Source of the DNA: Legionella sp.
GTDB lineage: Bacteria; Pseudomonadota; Gammaproteobacteria; Legionellales; Legionellaceae
NCBI GenBank assembly: GCA_031291095.1
Contig: JARLJR010000110.1
Location: 1-59,422, forward strand
Direction: 5' to 3'
DNA: 59,422 nt
Shown: piece by piece, positions 1 through 8,704 of the stretch
How the letters are laid out: every line of letters starts with the position of its first letter
How positions within the stretch are numbered: position 1 is the stretch's first letter
Notes under the pieces: model-generated
Databases searched by the model: none
Told to the model about the DNA's origin: nothing
Seen by the model: the letters and a program-made list of their open reading frames with translations, nothing else
Made by a program: the position numbers and the translations under genes

Positions 1-182
1 AATTGATGAAGATAATAGTTCGTGTAAAATGGCGCTTACTTGCATCGTACTTCCTCTATGAGTCTTTGATCGGAATCAATGAGATCACGTTATACGATGC
101 AAGTCCACATTTTTAAAAACGAGTCGATACCTCAGGCCATGAGCCCAACCTACAAAAATCATTAAAAGAAGATCGCACAAAG
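1..182. other. Intergenic stretch with nested inverted repeat
   Basis: No gene is visible in this stretch downstream of ftsB, though the window edge truncates the view. It holds a perfect 12-bp inverted repeat, ACTTGCATCGTA at 38-49 and TACGATGCAAGT at 93-104. Nested inside is a shorter one, TGATC at 67-71 against GATCA at 83-87. As RNA this would fold into a long stem with an inner hairpin. There is no T-run after it, so a simple intrinsic terminator is not supported. It could be an operator pair, a structured RNA end or a mobile-element remnant. Confidence 0.35.
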
Positions 183-452
183 CTAATCAACAAACTGATA
201 ATACACTTCGTTTTGTTTAATCATGCCTAGTTCATGGCGGGCTTGCTCTTCTAAAGCTTGGTCACCACTTTTGAGTTCTTTAATGTCTGCTTCTAGAGCT
301 CTATTACGCACGACTAATTTATCGTTTTCCTGCTCATGCTCTGTTAATTTTTTTTGCAAAGCGACCCACTGGATTAAGTTTCCATCTCCGAGCCAAAGTT
401 TATGTTGGAGCACAACTAAGGCAATAATTAAAATGATAAATACTGGGCGCAT
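183..452 (-). CDS. ftsB: Cell division protein FtsB (89 aa)
   Basis: The protein has one N-terminal membrane segment (about residues 3-20) followed by a leucine-rich coiled coil (about 28-65) and a short C-terminal tail ending in YYQFVD. This is the architecture and length of FtsB, the small bitopic protein that pairs with FtsL and FtsQ at the division septum and helps activate septal peptidoglycan synthesis. The conserved stretch around residues 68-80 (EEQARHELGMIK) is typical of the FtsB/DivIC family. Its usual neighbour eno is not visible in the window. The start is the only ATG at the front of the membrane segment. Confidence 0.93.
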   Translation of the reverse strand: MRPVFIILIIALVVLQHKLWLGDGNLIQWVALQKKLTEHEQENDKLVVRNRALEADIKELKSGDQALEEQARHELGMIKQNEVYYQFVD

Positions 453-690
453 AATTTAGCTTGTAGTAGGGTATTCGTAAATTTTATTGTATTACTTTAT
501 TTCAATAAGGAGCAATATCTTAGCGAATAATTTTAGGTGTTAATTAAACGGTGGGACCTGGTTGCTCGCTAGATTCGTATGGAGGCAAATAAAACTTGTT
601 TTTAATCAGTCGCCTAGGCCTCAAAAACGGCAGACAAGAAAAGCAGGATGTCTTTGATTATTTGAAGTTTTAGGGTTAATATTTGACCTA

Positions 691-726
691 TGAGGAAAAT
701 TAATGTACCATTCCGCCTTATAAGTG
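691..726 (+). promoter_or_regulatory. Strong ribosome site feeding a 6-codon ORF before the HEAT gene
   Basis: GAGG at 692-695 is ideally spaced for an ATG at 703, but that frame reads six codons (MYHSAL) and stops at TAA 721-723. The next codon in the same frame is GTG 724, the first possible start of the long HEAT-repeat ORF. Either the native start was interrupted by a nonsense mutation and translation restarts at GTG 724 or ATG 748, or the mini-ORF is a leader that couples translation. Confidence 0.45.
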
Positions 727-3195
727 AACATTAAGGCTATTTTCCAAATGAGTTATTTTTTTGCACTTCAAAATAAAGTTTTGATAAACATATATAAAAA
801 TCTTGCACCAAAAGAATTATTCCGATTATTACAGTCAGGAGACAGTAGATTATCAAAGAATGACCTTATTGGTGCTCTTTTTATGCAAAAACACGATGCG
901 GCGAAGCCGTATCAGCAGAAAATAATTCGAGCTATGTTTGAAGGTAGTGCTATATATTCTGCCTCTTTTGCTCGCGACAATTACAAGGTGTTTTTAGAGG
1001 CTCTGCAGGGGCTTGATGTACCCTATAAAATTGCGGGATTACATGTAACTAATAATGATAAGGCAGACAGCGACGCGTCAATCGATCATTTGTTGACTAA
1101 GCATGTTGATGATATTTGTCAGGGACGTGTGAGCAATAAAGAAATGCTCGTATTATTTGCTTCGAAGCTGAAAGAAGAGCAAATTAGCAAACTTCTCACT
1201 TGGGTTGAAGACGTCTGCTTGAATAATTGGCACCGCAAAAATCCTGCTGAGCTGGCTAACGCGCTACAGATCTTAATTGCACTGGCACCAAAGTTGAATG
1301 AGACGCACATTACTCCCAAACTTTTTTCCTTTATTCGATTCAATCTGAATAATGGGGATTCAACTGTATGCCGCAACGCATACCAGGCTTTAGTAGCTTT
1401 GAAAACAAAGCTGAATGAGACTCATATAACCCCTGAACTTTTCGATAAAATTTTATCCGGTCTGACTGGAAATGGTCCTTCTGCACGTAGCAGCGCACAA
1501 GAGGCATTCATTGCTCTGGCACCAACGCTGAAGGCGGCACACACCTATAAGCTGTTGACGAGGATTACGCAAGGTCTGGTGAGCCAGGATATATCGGTAC
1601 GCAAGAATACACAAGAGAGTTTAACTGCCCTGGAACCAGTACTGGATAGGGAGATTATCCGCAAACTTTTTGTTTGGGTTCGCAATAATCTGGCGCATCC
1701 GGATGATATGGTGCGATGCGACCTACATAAGGTTTTAACAACATTGCTATTAATACTGGATGAGCCTATTCCTCCCATGCTTCTTACCTGGATTGAAGAG
1801 GATCTGTACCATCAGAATTTTAGAGTGTCTTACAGTGCACAACGGACTTTAACTGCACTGGCACCAAAGTTGCAGAATGAGGACATTACTTCCCAACTTC
1901 TTTCCAGGATTCAAGGAAATCTGTCTCATAGTGATATGGGGGTAAGAGCCAGTGCACAAGAGGCTTTAATTGCTCTGGTACCCGCATTGAATGAAACACG
2001 CATCAGCGAGCTTTTCGACTGGATTAAGCACGAGCTGGCTCATTACCATGAGGGGCCCCGTCGCTGTGCCCTATTGGCTTTAGTTGCTTTGGGACCAGTT
2101 CTGAGTCAGATACAGGTCAGTGAACTTCTTACGTTGATTGAAACAAGCCTGCATCACCATGATTCTGCGGTGAGCTCCAATATGTTACAAGCTCTAAACG
2201 CACTGGCACCCACATTGAATGAGGCGCTTATCACCCCCAAACTTCTTGGTTTGATTGAAGACATGCTGTTGCATAGCAGTTTTGACGTATCTTGTGGTGC
2301 ATTACGTGCTTTAGCTGTATTGCTGCCCAAAAAAAATGAGATACAGATCAATGCCACTTTGCTTTCCAAGCTTAAAGATAAACTGCTCGATCTTGATGGT
2401 TTTGTACGCTTTGAGGCACAAAAGACTTTTGCTGCACTGGCATCAAAACTCAATAGTACGCAGATTCAGGATCTTTGGGATTGGGCTACGTTGTTCTCAT
2501 CTTCTTTGGATGCAGACCGTATACGAAGAACGTTAATCTCTATGGTGTCACAATTGGATGAGATACCCGACATGGATAAACTTCTTTCCTGGATTGAAGG
2601 CGATTTGTTTGAGTTGAATGATGAGCACTGTCTCAATGCGCAACGTGCTTTAATTGCTCTGGAGCCAATGTTGGCTAAGGAGCACATTACTTCCAGACTT
2701 TTTGCCAAGATTGTAAACGATCTTAATCATAAGAATGACGAGATACGAAACAATGCAGAACAGATTTTAGCTGCTTTGGCACCAAAATTGGATGAGACGT
2801 ACAGCAACATGTTTCTTGGCGAGATTCTGGACGAGAAGCGAGGCAGATTGACGTTGTTTCCTTCTTTAGGGCGATTCTTAAGTGGTTTTTGTTTACCGAC
2901 CAATCCATCTGCTGTTCTCATAGGAAAAAAATTAATGGCTATCCTCTGCGGTCCTGCAGGACACGATAGCGATATGGCATTGAATGCTCTTGCGGAGTGG
3001 GGGATGATGTCGTTGATAAAAGGTGTTGAAAATGATGGTAAAAATATAGATAGTTCCAAGAGCTTAATTGATTCTTTTAGTGTTGCTCAAGGGAAGCATT
3101 TGAGTTCCAACACCAATGCTGCCATTTTTATTACACTACAAGAACAGTGGGCGCTGCAGCTAGAGACTTCTCTAGAAAAAAGCCCAAATCCATAA
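724..3195 (+). CDS. HEAT-repeat protein, orphan effector-like (823 aa)
   Basis: I do not recognise a named family. From about residue 165 to 700 the protein is a run of roughly 14 units of about 49-50 residues. Each carries the signature A-x-x-A-L-x-A-L-x-P-x-L-N-E-x-x-I followed by a second helix of the type LLSWIExDLxHxDxxVR, the helix-turn-helix pattern of HEAT repeats that build curved protein-binding solenoids. No signal peptide or membrane segment is visible. The last 120 residues leave the repeat pattern. The repeats are similar at DNA level too, so copy number could vary by recombination. Start: GTG 724 gives the longest frame; ATG 748 is an alternative, and the upstream ribosome site feeds a stopped mini-ORF. 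In Legionella, solenoid proteins of this kind are often Dot/Icm substrates; that is inference here. Confidence 0.7.
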   Translation: MNIKAIFQMSYFFALQNKVLINIYKNLAPKELFRLLQSGDSRLSKNDLIGALFMQKHDAAKPYQQKIIRAMFEGSAIYSASFARDNYKVFLEALQGLDVPYKIAGLHVTNNDKADSDASIDHLLTKHVDDICQGRVSNKEMLVLFASKLKEEQISKLLTWVEDVCLNNWHRKNPAELANALQILIALAPKLNETHITPKLFSFIRFNLNNGDSTVCRNAYQALVALKTKLNETHITPELFDKILSGLTGNGPSARSSAQEAFIALAPTLKAAHTYKLLTRITQGLVSQDISVRKNTQESLTALEPVLDREIIRKLFVWVRNNLAHPDDMVRCDLHKVLTTLLLILDEPIPPMLLTWIEEDLYHQNFRVSYSAQRTLTALAPKLQNEDITSQLLSRIQGNLSHSDMGVRASAQEALIALVPALNETRISELFDWIKHELAHYHEGPRRCALLALVALGPVLSQIQVSELLTLIETSLHHHDSAVSSNMLQALNALAPTLNEALITPKLLGLIEDMLLHSSFDVSCGALRALAVLLPKKNEIQINATLLSKLKDKLLDLDGFVRFEAQKTFAALASKLNSTQIQDLWDWATLFSSSLDADRIRRTLISMVSQLDEIPDMDKLLSWIEGDLFELNDEHCLNAQRALIALEPMLAKEHITSRLFAKIVNDLNHKNDEIRNNAEQILAALAPKLDETYSNMFLGEILDEKRGRLTLFPSLGRFLSGFCLPTNPSAVLIGKKLMAILCGPAGHDSDMALNALAEWGMMSLIKGVENDGKNIDSSKSLIDSFSVAQGKHLSSNTNAAIFITLQEQWALQLETSLEKSPNP

Positions 3196-3284
3196 ATTAT
3201 GGTTTGCAATGCTATCGAAAAATCTTACACAAAGAGGGGATTGCCCAGGGTAGGGCAGTTTCACTTTTCTCGCTAATATCGGAA

Positions 3285-3310
3285 GTCCTGGTTGCAAGCA
3301 ACCAGGCTAC
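3285..3310. repeat. Palindromic repeat, family B copy
   Basis: The core is CCTGGTTGC / GCAACCAGG followed by CTAC, between the convergent HEAT gene and cbpM. Other copies of the family are at 22179, 36667, 36871, 43202 and 49843. As RNA it forms a tight hairpin and may serve as a transcription stop for both flanking genes. Confidence 0.6.
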
Positions 3311-3331
3311 ACTTAAGATAAATATCGCAAC

Positions 3332-3646
3332 TCAAAAGTGCTTTCGTAGAATATCTAATTCATCATTTAATTTTTCTATTTTCTCAATGAGTTCGATCGC
3401 TAGTACCACGCCGGGTAAATTAATACCTAAATCCCGATGTAAACGAAAGGCTGATTCAATTTTATGTAATTCATTTTGGTTGAGTGCCAGCTGTTCAAGC
3501 TCTGTAGAGGTGTTGGAAAATAATCCATGTTCCATCATTTCACTTAGTAATTGTTTCGGTATATTGTACTTATGGCATACCTCGGTATAAGTAAATGTTT
3601 GGGTTTCTTCAATAATTATGCCAACTAAAATATCATTTTTGTCCAT
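3332..3646 (-). CDS. cbpM: Chaperone modulator CbpM (104 aa)
   Basis: This small helical MerR-like protein has an N-terminal winged-helix-like region (FTYTEVCHKYNIPKQLLSEMMEHGL, written here in part) and a C-terminal helix. That fits CbpM, the specific inhibitor that binds the J-domain of CbpA and blocks its co-chaperone and DNA-binding activity. Length matches the family (about 100 residues). The start lies only 2 bp after the cbpA stop on the same strand, so the two are translationally linked. The pairing with cbpA is the strongest evidence for the name. Confidence 0.85.
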   Translation of the reverse strand: MDKNDILVGIIIEETQTFTYTEVCHKYNIPKQLLSEMMEHGLFSNTSTELEQLALNQNELHKIESAFRLHRDLGINLPGVVLAIELIEKIEKLNDELDILRKHF

Positions 3647-3648
3647 GT

Positions 3649-4548
3649 TTAAGCCCCCATCTTATCACGAGGATTATAAGGCATTACTTCCGCCATTTTT
3701 TTATAAAGCTCTGTTGCTGCTTCTGTCGTTGCTGGTGGAGTAATAATCTTTAATAGTACGTATTGGTTACCCGGTGTGGCGCCTGGAAGGCCACGATTTT
3801 TTAATCTTAATTTTTGCCCTCCTTGTGAGCCAGGAGGAATTTTTAAGTCAATTTTTCCAGCTAAAGTAGGCACAGTTACTGTTGTACCTAAGGCCGCTTC
3901 CCAAGGTGTAATGGGTAGGGTTAGGTAGATATCATTGTCCATTAGATCAAAAATTGGATGTTTGTCGATTTCAATGGTTAGGTAAATATCTCCAGGTGGG
4001 CCACCCTGAATTCCGGGAGCACCTTGTCCTGCCACGCGAATTTGTTGGCCGGATTTAACGCCCTGAGGAATTTTTACTTTCAAGGTCTGGGTTGCATTAG
4101 AACCTTCTTGTTTGGTGGGAACATCAATGGTTCGAGTCGTTCCATTAAAGGCCTCCTCCAGACTAACCTTAATTTTTCCTTGATAATCTTGTCCAGCCAT
4201 CGGTTGCTGCTGATATCGTGAATGACCAAATAAAGACTCAAAGAAATCATCATTAAATTGAGTGCCATGGCTTTGATAGGGGCCGGAGCGTTCGCTATGC
4301 CAGCCTGATTGTTGCGGGGCATTAGAGTGAAATTCGCGGTTTTTCAGATAGTTATCGTATTCGGCGCGTTTCACTGGATCTTTAAGCACTTCATAAGCCT
4401 CACCCATTTCTTTAAAGCGCTCTTCTGCATCCATTTCTTTGCTAAGATCCGGATGATATTTACGAGCTAGTCTACGGTAGGCTAGTTTAATGTCTTTTTC
4501 AGTTGCATCTTGGCTTAATCCCATTATTTTATAATAGTCTTTATCCAT
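3649..4548 (-). CDS. cbpA: Curved DNA-binding DnaJ-type co-chaperone CbpA (299 aa)
   Basis: The N-terminal J-domain (residues 1-70) carries the HPD motif in RKYHPDLSK, needed to stimulate DnaK ATPase. A flexible linker rich in Q, H and S follows (about 75-120). Two beta-rich substrate-binding domains come next and include [19 protein letters not shown] and [19 protein letters not shown]. There is no zinc finger, which separates CbpA from DnaJ. It sits 22 bp after phaC and 2 bp before cbpM on the same strand. In E. coli, CbpA is a stress and stationary-phase DnaJ paralogue. Here its co-transcription with a polyhydroxyalkanoate synthase suggests a role tied to storage-phase physiology (inference). 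Confidence 0.9.
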   Translation of the reverse strand: MDKDYYKIMGLSQDATEKDIKLAYRRLARKYHPDLSKEMDAEERFKEMGEAYEVLKDPVKRAEYDNYLKNREFHSNAPQQSGWHSERSGPYQSHGTQFNDDFFESLFGHSRYQQQPMAGQDYQGKIKVSLEEAFNGTTRTIDVPTKQEGSNATQTLKVKIPQGVKSGQQIRVAGQGAPGIQGGPPGDIYLTIEIDKHPIFDLMDNDIYLTLPITPWEAALGTTVTVPTLAGKIDLKIPPGSQGGQKLRLKNRGLPGATPGNQYVLLKIITPPATTEAATELYKKMAEVMPYNPRDKMGA

Positions 4549-4570
4549 TTTTTAGACCTCAATTACGTTT

Positions 4571-6367
4571 TTATTTTTGTAACACATAGGCACCCGGAGC
4601 ATCCAGTAATTTTTTATCCAGAGTAGGGGCTTTTACCTTAGTAGGACTTGATTGGTCTACAAGCCATTTATGCCAGGCTATCCACCAAGAGCCTGATTTT
4701 TTTTCTGCCTCTTCCAACCATGTGATTGGGCCAATATAAGAATCGTCTTTTTTATGTTCATGAATTAAATAGCTTTGACCTTCATGGCCTGGCTCACTAA
4801 CAATACCTGCATTATGCCCACCATTGGTGCGCACAAAGGTGATATCCGCATGTATCATTAAATGGGTTTTATAAACAGATTTCCAAGGGGCGACGTGGTC
4901 TTTTTCGGTGCTAACCACAAACGCTGGAGTCTGAATATTCTCCGCAACAATATTTTTTTCCTCAATGGTGAGCCGTCCTTCGGCAAAGTCATTATTGAGG
5001 AATAATTTTTCTAAGTATTCACTATGCATTTTATAAGGCATGCGTGTTGCATCAGCGTTCCATGCCAGCAGAGCAATCATACCTCTTTGGGTACCATGCA
5101 TGTAGTCTTGAACCATTTTTGACCAAATAAGATCGTATGAGCGTAACATCTGAAATGTACCTGACATCTGTTTTGTATCCAAATATCCTTGATCCCACAT
5201 CATACTTTTTAAGAAAGACACTTCACTGCGTGTGATGAACAATAATAATTCACCTGCTTCAGTGAAATCACCTTGTGCGGCGAGCAAGGATAATGATTTT
5301 AGGCGGTGGTCATTATTTTTAGCCATTGCTGCCGCAGTAATCATAGCCAAGGTCCCCCCAAGACAATAACCCATTAAATGAATTTTAGTATTAGTTATCG
5401 CTTTAGACACTGCATCAATAGCTGCCATTGCTCCTAGCCTGTAATAATCTTCAAGACCCATGTTGCGATCTTTAGAGTCAGGGTTTTTCCAGGAAACAAT
5501 AAAAACAGTATGCCCTTGTTGAGTTAGCCAATTAACTAAAGAGTTATTTGGTAACAGGTCCAAAATATAGTATTTCATGATCCATGCAGGCAGTATTAAA
5601 ACAGGCTCTTTATAAACATGAGTAGTTTGAGCCTCATACTGAATTAATTCTATTAACTCGTTTTTGAATATTATTTTGCCTTTGGTAATAGCTACTTGTT
5701 TTCCGGGAATAAAATTCTCTACACCAGCAGGAGGTGCACCAGTCAATTTTTCCATAAAATCTTGTATGGCTAATTCGGTTCCGCGGATTAGATTTTTACC
5801 ATTTGTACGTATGGTTTCCTGGAATAAGTCTGGATTAGTTAATACAAAATTAGAGGGCGATACCGCATCAAGTATTTGGCGTGTAATGAATGAAATAAGC
5901 CGTTTTACAGGGACTGGAAGTCCAGGAATTTCCGTGGATGCTTTTAAAGCCAATTCTTCAGCTTGCAAAAATTGCTCTGCCCACAGGCGCCAAGGATAAT
6001 AACTCCAATTCTCAGTATGAAAGCGCACATCAATGCCATTGGCTGGTTTCTCTTGAGTTAGCAGGTTATTTACATGGTTGGAAAAATTCATTGCTGGAGA
6101 GAGTCCTAGTTTCATCATCGTGCCAGGTGCTTGCATGAGTTGTGAAATCCAGGAAAAATAGGAGACACCAACAGAAGCTGGACTAATTCCTGCGGTAATT
6201 TTGGCTAAATTAGCTTGGTAGGTTTTATTGATAAAATCAAAAATATCATCTGTTTCTGGTGGGTCACAGTCTTTACACTCTTTAGCACTTAGTGTAGCTT
6301 GTTGCTTTTCAGTTGCAGGTGGTGATTGTTTTTTTTTAGCAGGAACAGCCTTTGCCATTTTTTTCAT
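4571..6367 (-). CDS. phaC: Class I poly(3-hydroxyalkanoate) synthase PhaC (598 aa)
   Basis: It polymerises (R)-3-hydroxyacyl-CoA into polyhydroxyalkanoate, the main carbon store of Legionella transmissive cells. The lipase-like box reads GYCLGG with the catalytic Cys at residue 335. The partner residues fall in STEKDHVAPW (Asp490) and NGGHNAG (His518), completing the Cys-Asp-His triad. Length of nearly 600 residues and the single-subunit layout place it in class I. The N-terminus is Lys/Ala-rich and poorly conserved, so the exact start (Met1 or Met4) is open. It is the first gene of a minus-strand operon with cbpA and cbpM. No phaA, phaB or phasin gene is nearby. Confidence 0.92.
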   Translation of the reverse strand: MKKMAKAVPAKKKQSPPATEKQQATLSAKECKDCDPPETDDIFDFINKTYQANLAKITAGISPASVGVSYFSWISQLMQAPGTMMKLGLSPAMNFSNHVNNLLTQEKPANGIDVRFHTENWSYYPWRLWAEQFLQAEELALKASTEIPGLPVPVKRLISFITRQILDAVSPSNFVLTNPDLFQETIRTNGKNLIRGTELAIQDFMEKLTGAPPAGVENFIPGKQVAITKGKIIFKNELIELIQYEAQTTHVYKEPVLILPAWIMKYYILDLLPNNSLVNWLTQQGHTVFIVSWKNPDSKDRNMGLEDYYRLGAMAAIDAVSKAITNTKIHLMGYCLGGTLAMITAAAMAKNNDHRLKSLSLLAAQGDFTEAGELLLFITRSEVSFLKSMMWDQGYLDTKQMSGTFQMLRSYDLIWSKMVQDYMHGTQRGMIALLAWNADATRMPYKMHSEYLEKLFLNNDFAEGRLTIEEKNIVAENIQTPAFVVSTEKDHVAPWKSVYKTHLMIHADITFVRTNGGHNAGIVSEPGHEGQSYLIHEHKKDDSYIGPITWLEEAEKKSGSWWIAWHKWLVDQSSPTKVKAPTLDKKLLDAPGAYVLQK

Positions 6368-6487
6368 GGTGTCTGTCTCAATGCAATTAGTTTAATAAAA
6401 AAAGTATAGCAGTTTCTTCTGCTTATACCTAAGAGACGACACATGCTGGTTTTTTAGCAGTGCACTTAATTTTATTGGAGATTTTTT

Positions 6488-6826
6488 ATGCGGAACTGTA
6501 TGTTTAAAGTTTTAGTTGCTGGGGTTTTCGGATTACTGGTAGGCTGCCAGTCTAATCCAGGAAAACCAGCATCTTTATTTGGTGCACCATTTGGTAGTCC
6601 TTCATTTGCTCCTGCTCCTCAGGGTAATTTGACTCAATCAGTACAAGAGGCATTAATGCGTAATGATGAGCTAGCGGTAGCGCCAATCCGTGTTGAAACA
6701 CGACAAAATGTGGTGATTTTAACAGGATATGTTAAAAAGATTCGCCAAAGTGATACGGCAGAATTAATTGCGCGCCAAGTTCCTGGTGTTCAATCTGTGG
6801 AAAACCGTATTATCGTTCGTCCATAA
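6488..6826 (+). CDS. BON-domain lipoprotein (112 aa)
   Basis: A lipoprotein signal peptide ends in the lipobox LLVGC (Cys at residue 20). A short proline-rich linker and one BON domain follow (about residues 47-112, with RVETRQNVVILTGYV and the closing VENRIIVRP). BON domains bind phospholipid and occur in OsmY, DolP and related envelope-stability proteins. With a single BON domain this one is shorter than DolP, which has two. It likely sits on the periplasmic side of the outer or inner membrane. It reads divergently from phaC, and the 120-bp gap between them must hold both promoters. Confidence 0.8.
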   Translation: MRNCMFKVLVAGVFGLLVGCQSNPGKPASLFGAPFGSPSFAPAPQGNLTQSVQEALMRNDELAVAPIRVETRQNVVILTGYVKKIRQSDTAELIARQVPGVQSVENRIIVRP

Positions 6827-6835
6827 GTTAAATAA

Positions 6836-6898
6836 CCTTGATGCAGCCAGGATTTACAAGCCTAAGGAAACCCTTGATTACGTCGCACTGCATCAAGG
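6836..6898. terminator. Long inverted repeat after the BON lipoprotein gene
   Basis: CCTTGATGCAG at 6836-6846 is matched by CTGCATCAAGG at 6888-6898, an 11-bp perfect inverted repeat with a roughly 41-nt loop. There is no clear T-run. It may stop transcription or protect the 3' end, and it resembles the scattered palindromic elements elsewhere in the window. Confidence 0.4.
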
Positions 6899-6995
6899 CT
6901 ACGAATAAAAATCAGCTATAGTTAAGATCTCAAACACATGCGGCTGTACTATATTTATACAATACAGGTGTGTTTTATATCTTACGGAGAAAAAA

Positions 6996-7439
6996 ATGGC
7001 TGACTTAATTCACAGTGTCTTGCCTATGCCTCGACGCGAAATTGCTTACATCCATCCTGGGGAGTCAATAAGGAAATGCGTTGACTTGATGAATTCTTTA
7101 GATATTGGTGCCTTAGTTGTGGTGGATGATGAGAAAAAGTTAGTTGGCATAGTAAGTGAGCGTGATATTGTTCGCTCTTGTTTACATAAGTGCGTTAATT
7201 TGGATACAGGGAAGGTTGCAGATGTTGTTTATAAAAATGTGACTATTCTGAGTCCTAATGATGTAGTAGAAAAAGCGATGCAAGCAATGACTACTACGAA
7301 ACGAAGGCACATCTTAATTCGTGAGGATGAGCAAAAGGATTTTATAGCTATTCTATCGATTGGTGACTTGCTCTATCACATACTTGAAGATAAATCGCGA
7401 ATTATAGAGCACTTAGAAAATTACATTCATACCTATTAA
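6996..7439 (+). CDS. Tandem CBS-domain protein (147 aa)
   Basis: Two CBS domains fill the whole chain: residues about 14-70 (ESIRKCVDLMNSLDIGALVVVDD, abridged, then LVGIVSERDIVR) and about 80-140 (VVEKAMQAMTTTKRRHILI, then FIAILSIGDLL). Such stand-alone pairs bind adenine nucleotides and sense energy state, but their partner cannot be deduced. A good ribosome site (acggag) precedes the ATG. The neighbours are functionally unrelated. Confidence 0.85.
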   Translation: MADLIHSVLPMPRREIAYIHPGESIRKCVDLMNSLDIGALVVVDDEKKLVGIVSERDIVRSCLHKCVNLDTGKVADVVYKNVTILSPNDVVEKAMQAMTTTKRRHILIREDEQKDFIAILSIGDLLYHILEDKSRIIEHLENYIHTY

Positions 7440-7490
7440 CAGGATAACGATGAGTGCTATAGTATTGTTTTCAATATAAGTTTGCATCTT

Positions 7491-8651
7491 ATGAAAACAG
7501 CATTCAGATTATTTTGGGTATTTTTTTTATTGAGCTTTAATTTGTGGGCAGAGGATGGGGCGCCATCTTGGTACACCCTGGACGCGAATAAGAAGGTAAC
7601 GCTTAACGTAGAGTTATTTCTTTCTTCCACCTGCCCTCATTGCCATAAGGCAGATGAGTTTTTTAGCTCCACCGCCAAAACAACGCCTTACTTGCATGTT
7701 CAACGCAACATGATTAATGAAGATAAAAATGCATTAATTCGTTTTAATCAATTATTAAGTGAACAGCATATGGATGATTTTGCTGTTCCTTCGATCTATT
7801 TTTGTAGCTCCCGTTGGCTAGGTTTTGCTTCAGCAGAAACAACAGGCAAAGATCTGTTGCATGCTATTAATTATTGTAAGCAGCAAATTGAAAAAGACGG
7901 GACTTTAACTTCCGCGACAATAGATACTTTACGGCATTGGGCTAATGCCAATAAATTTGACTCAGGAATGGTTGAGCATCCTTCAACATTTAGTTACATC
8001 GTAACTATTGCGATTACCGATGCTTTTTCACCTTGCGCATTTTTCTGTTTCGCAGGTTTTTTAGCGTTTTTGTTTTTAGGTGAGAATCATAAAACACGTA
8101 TGGCTGCCAGTTTATTATTTATTCTTGCAGTGGCAATTACCCATTACTGGCAACAAGCGTATACCAGTGCTTTTTATGAGTTACTCCCATGGTTACGAGG
8201 TCCTGCAATTATCTTAGGTGCTGCAGCGGTGTATTTTGTTGTTCAGTTTTATAAAAAACAATCGAACCGTTGTTGGTTGTTGTCCTTGGCGTTTTTATTC
8301 GGATTTATGGTCACAGCTTATCAGCAAACCTGTGTAATGAATTGGTCTTATATCTTTGAACAATGGTTAAATAATCAGCATGTATCTTTCGTGCAAGCAG
8401 GATTTTATCAGTTGTTGTATCAGGCTTTATACATACTGCCTTTAGTGATTATACTGATTTTTTATTTAACACTGTTTAAAGTGAAGCGATTTACTACCAT
8501 GCAGCCACGCTTAGTATCTATAGGCTTGCTATTTATTTTAGCTATTGCTGCGTGCTTGATCGCATACCCTTTTCTTTTAGCTAATTTAACTGTGTCGGTA
8601 TTCACACTACTTATACTGGCTGTTTGCGGACGTTTTATAAATTTGACTTGA
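7491..8651 (+). CDS. Thioredoxin-like / DsbD-like membrane fusion (about 386 aa)
   Basis: A signal peptide (about residues 1-20) leads into a periplasmic thioredoxin-like domain with the redox motif CPHC (in LSSTCPHCHKADEFF). From about residue 155 there are six or so hydrophobic segments. Two contain cysteines in positions reminiscent of the DsbD/CcdA membrane pair: SPC at the start of the first segment and QTC in the fourth. The likely role is moving reducing equivalents across the inner membrane to periplasmic thiols. The order (thioredoxin first, membrane core second) differs from DsbD, whose thioredoxin domain is C-terminal. ATG 7491 is preferred; an in-frame TTG at 7482 would add only three residues. 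A 9-codon ORF (7450-7479) lies just upstream. Confidence 0.7.
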   Translation: MKTAFRLFWVFFLLSFNLWAEDGAPSWYTLDANKKVTLNVELFLSSTCPHCHKADEFFSSTAKTTPYLHVQRNMINEDKNALIRFNQLLSEQHMDDFAVPSIYFCSSRWLGFASAETTGKDLLHAINYCKQQIEKDGTLTSATIDTLRHWANANKFDSGMVEHPSTFSYIVTIAITDAFSPCAFFCFAGFLAFLFLGENHKTRMAASLLFILAVAITHYWQQAYTSAFYELLPWLRGPAIILGAAAVYFVVQFYKKQSNRCWLLSLAFLFGFMVTAYQQTCVMNWSYIFEQWLNNQHVSFVQAGFYQLLYQALYILPLVIILIFYLTLFKVKRFTTMQPRLVSIGLLFILAIAACLIAYPFLLANLTVSVFTLLILAVCGRFINLT

Positions 8652-8704
8652 TCTTGAACTAATGATTTGGGATCATCATTATTCTTTGTTTTTCAGGTGG
8701 TAAC

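Noticed and set aside
2154-2453. Long minus-strand open frames inside the HEAT gene (also near 1119, 1545, 2466 and 2727)
   Set aside because: They recur at the repeat period on the opposite strand, have Ser/Leu-rich nonsense composition and no ribosome sites; they are shadows of the repetitive plus-strand gene.
5664-6138. Plus-strand frames opposite phaC
   Set aside because: Antisense shadows of a clear phaC coding region, without start signals or protein-like composition.
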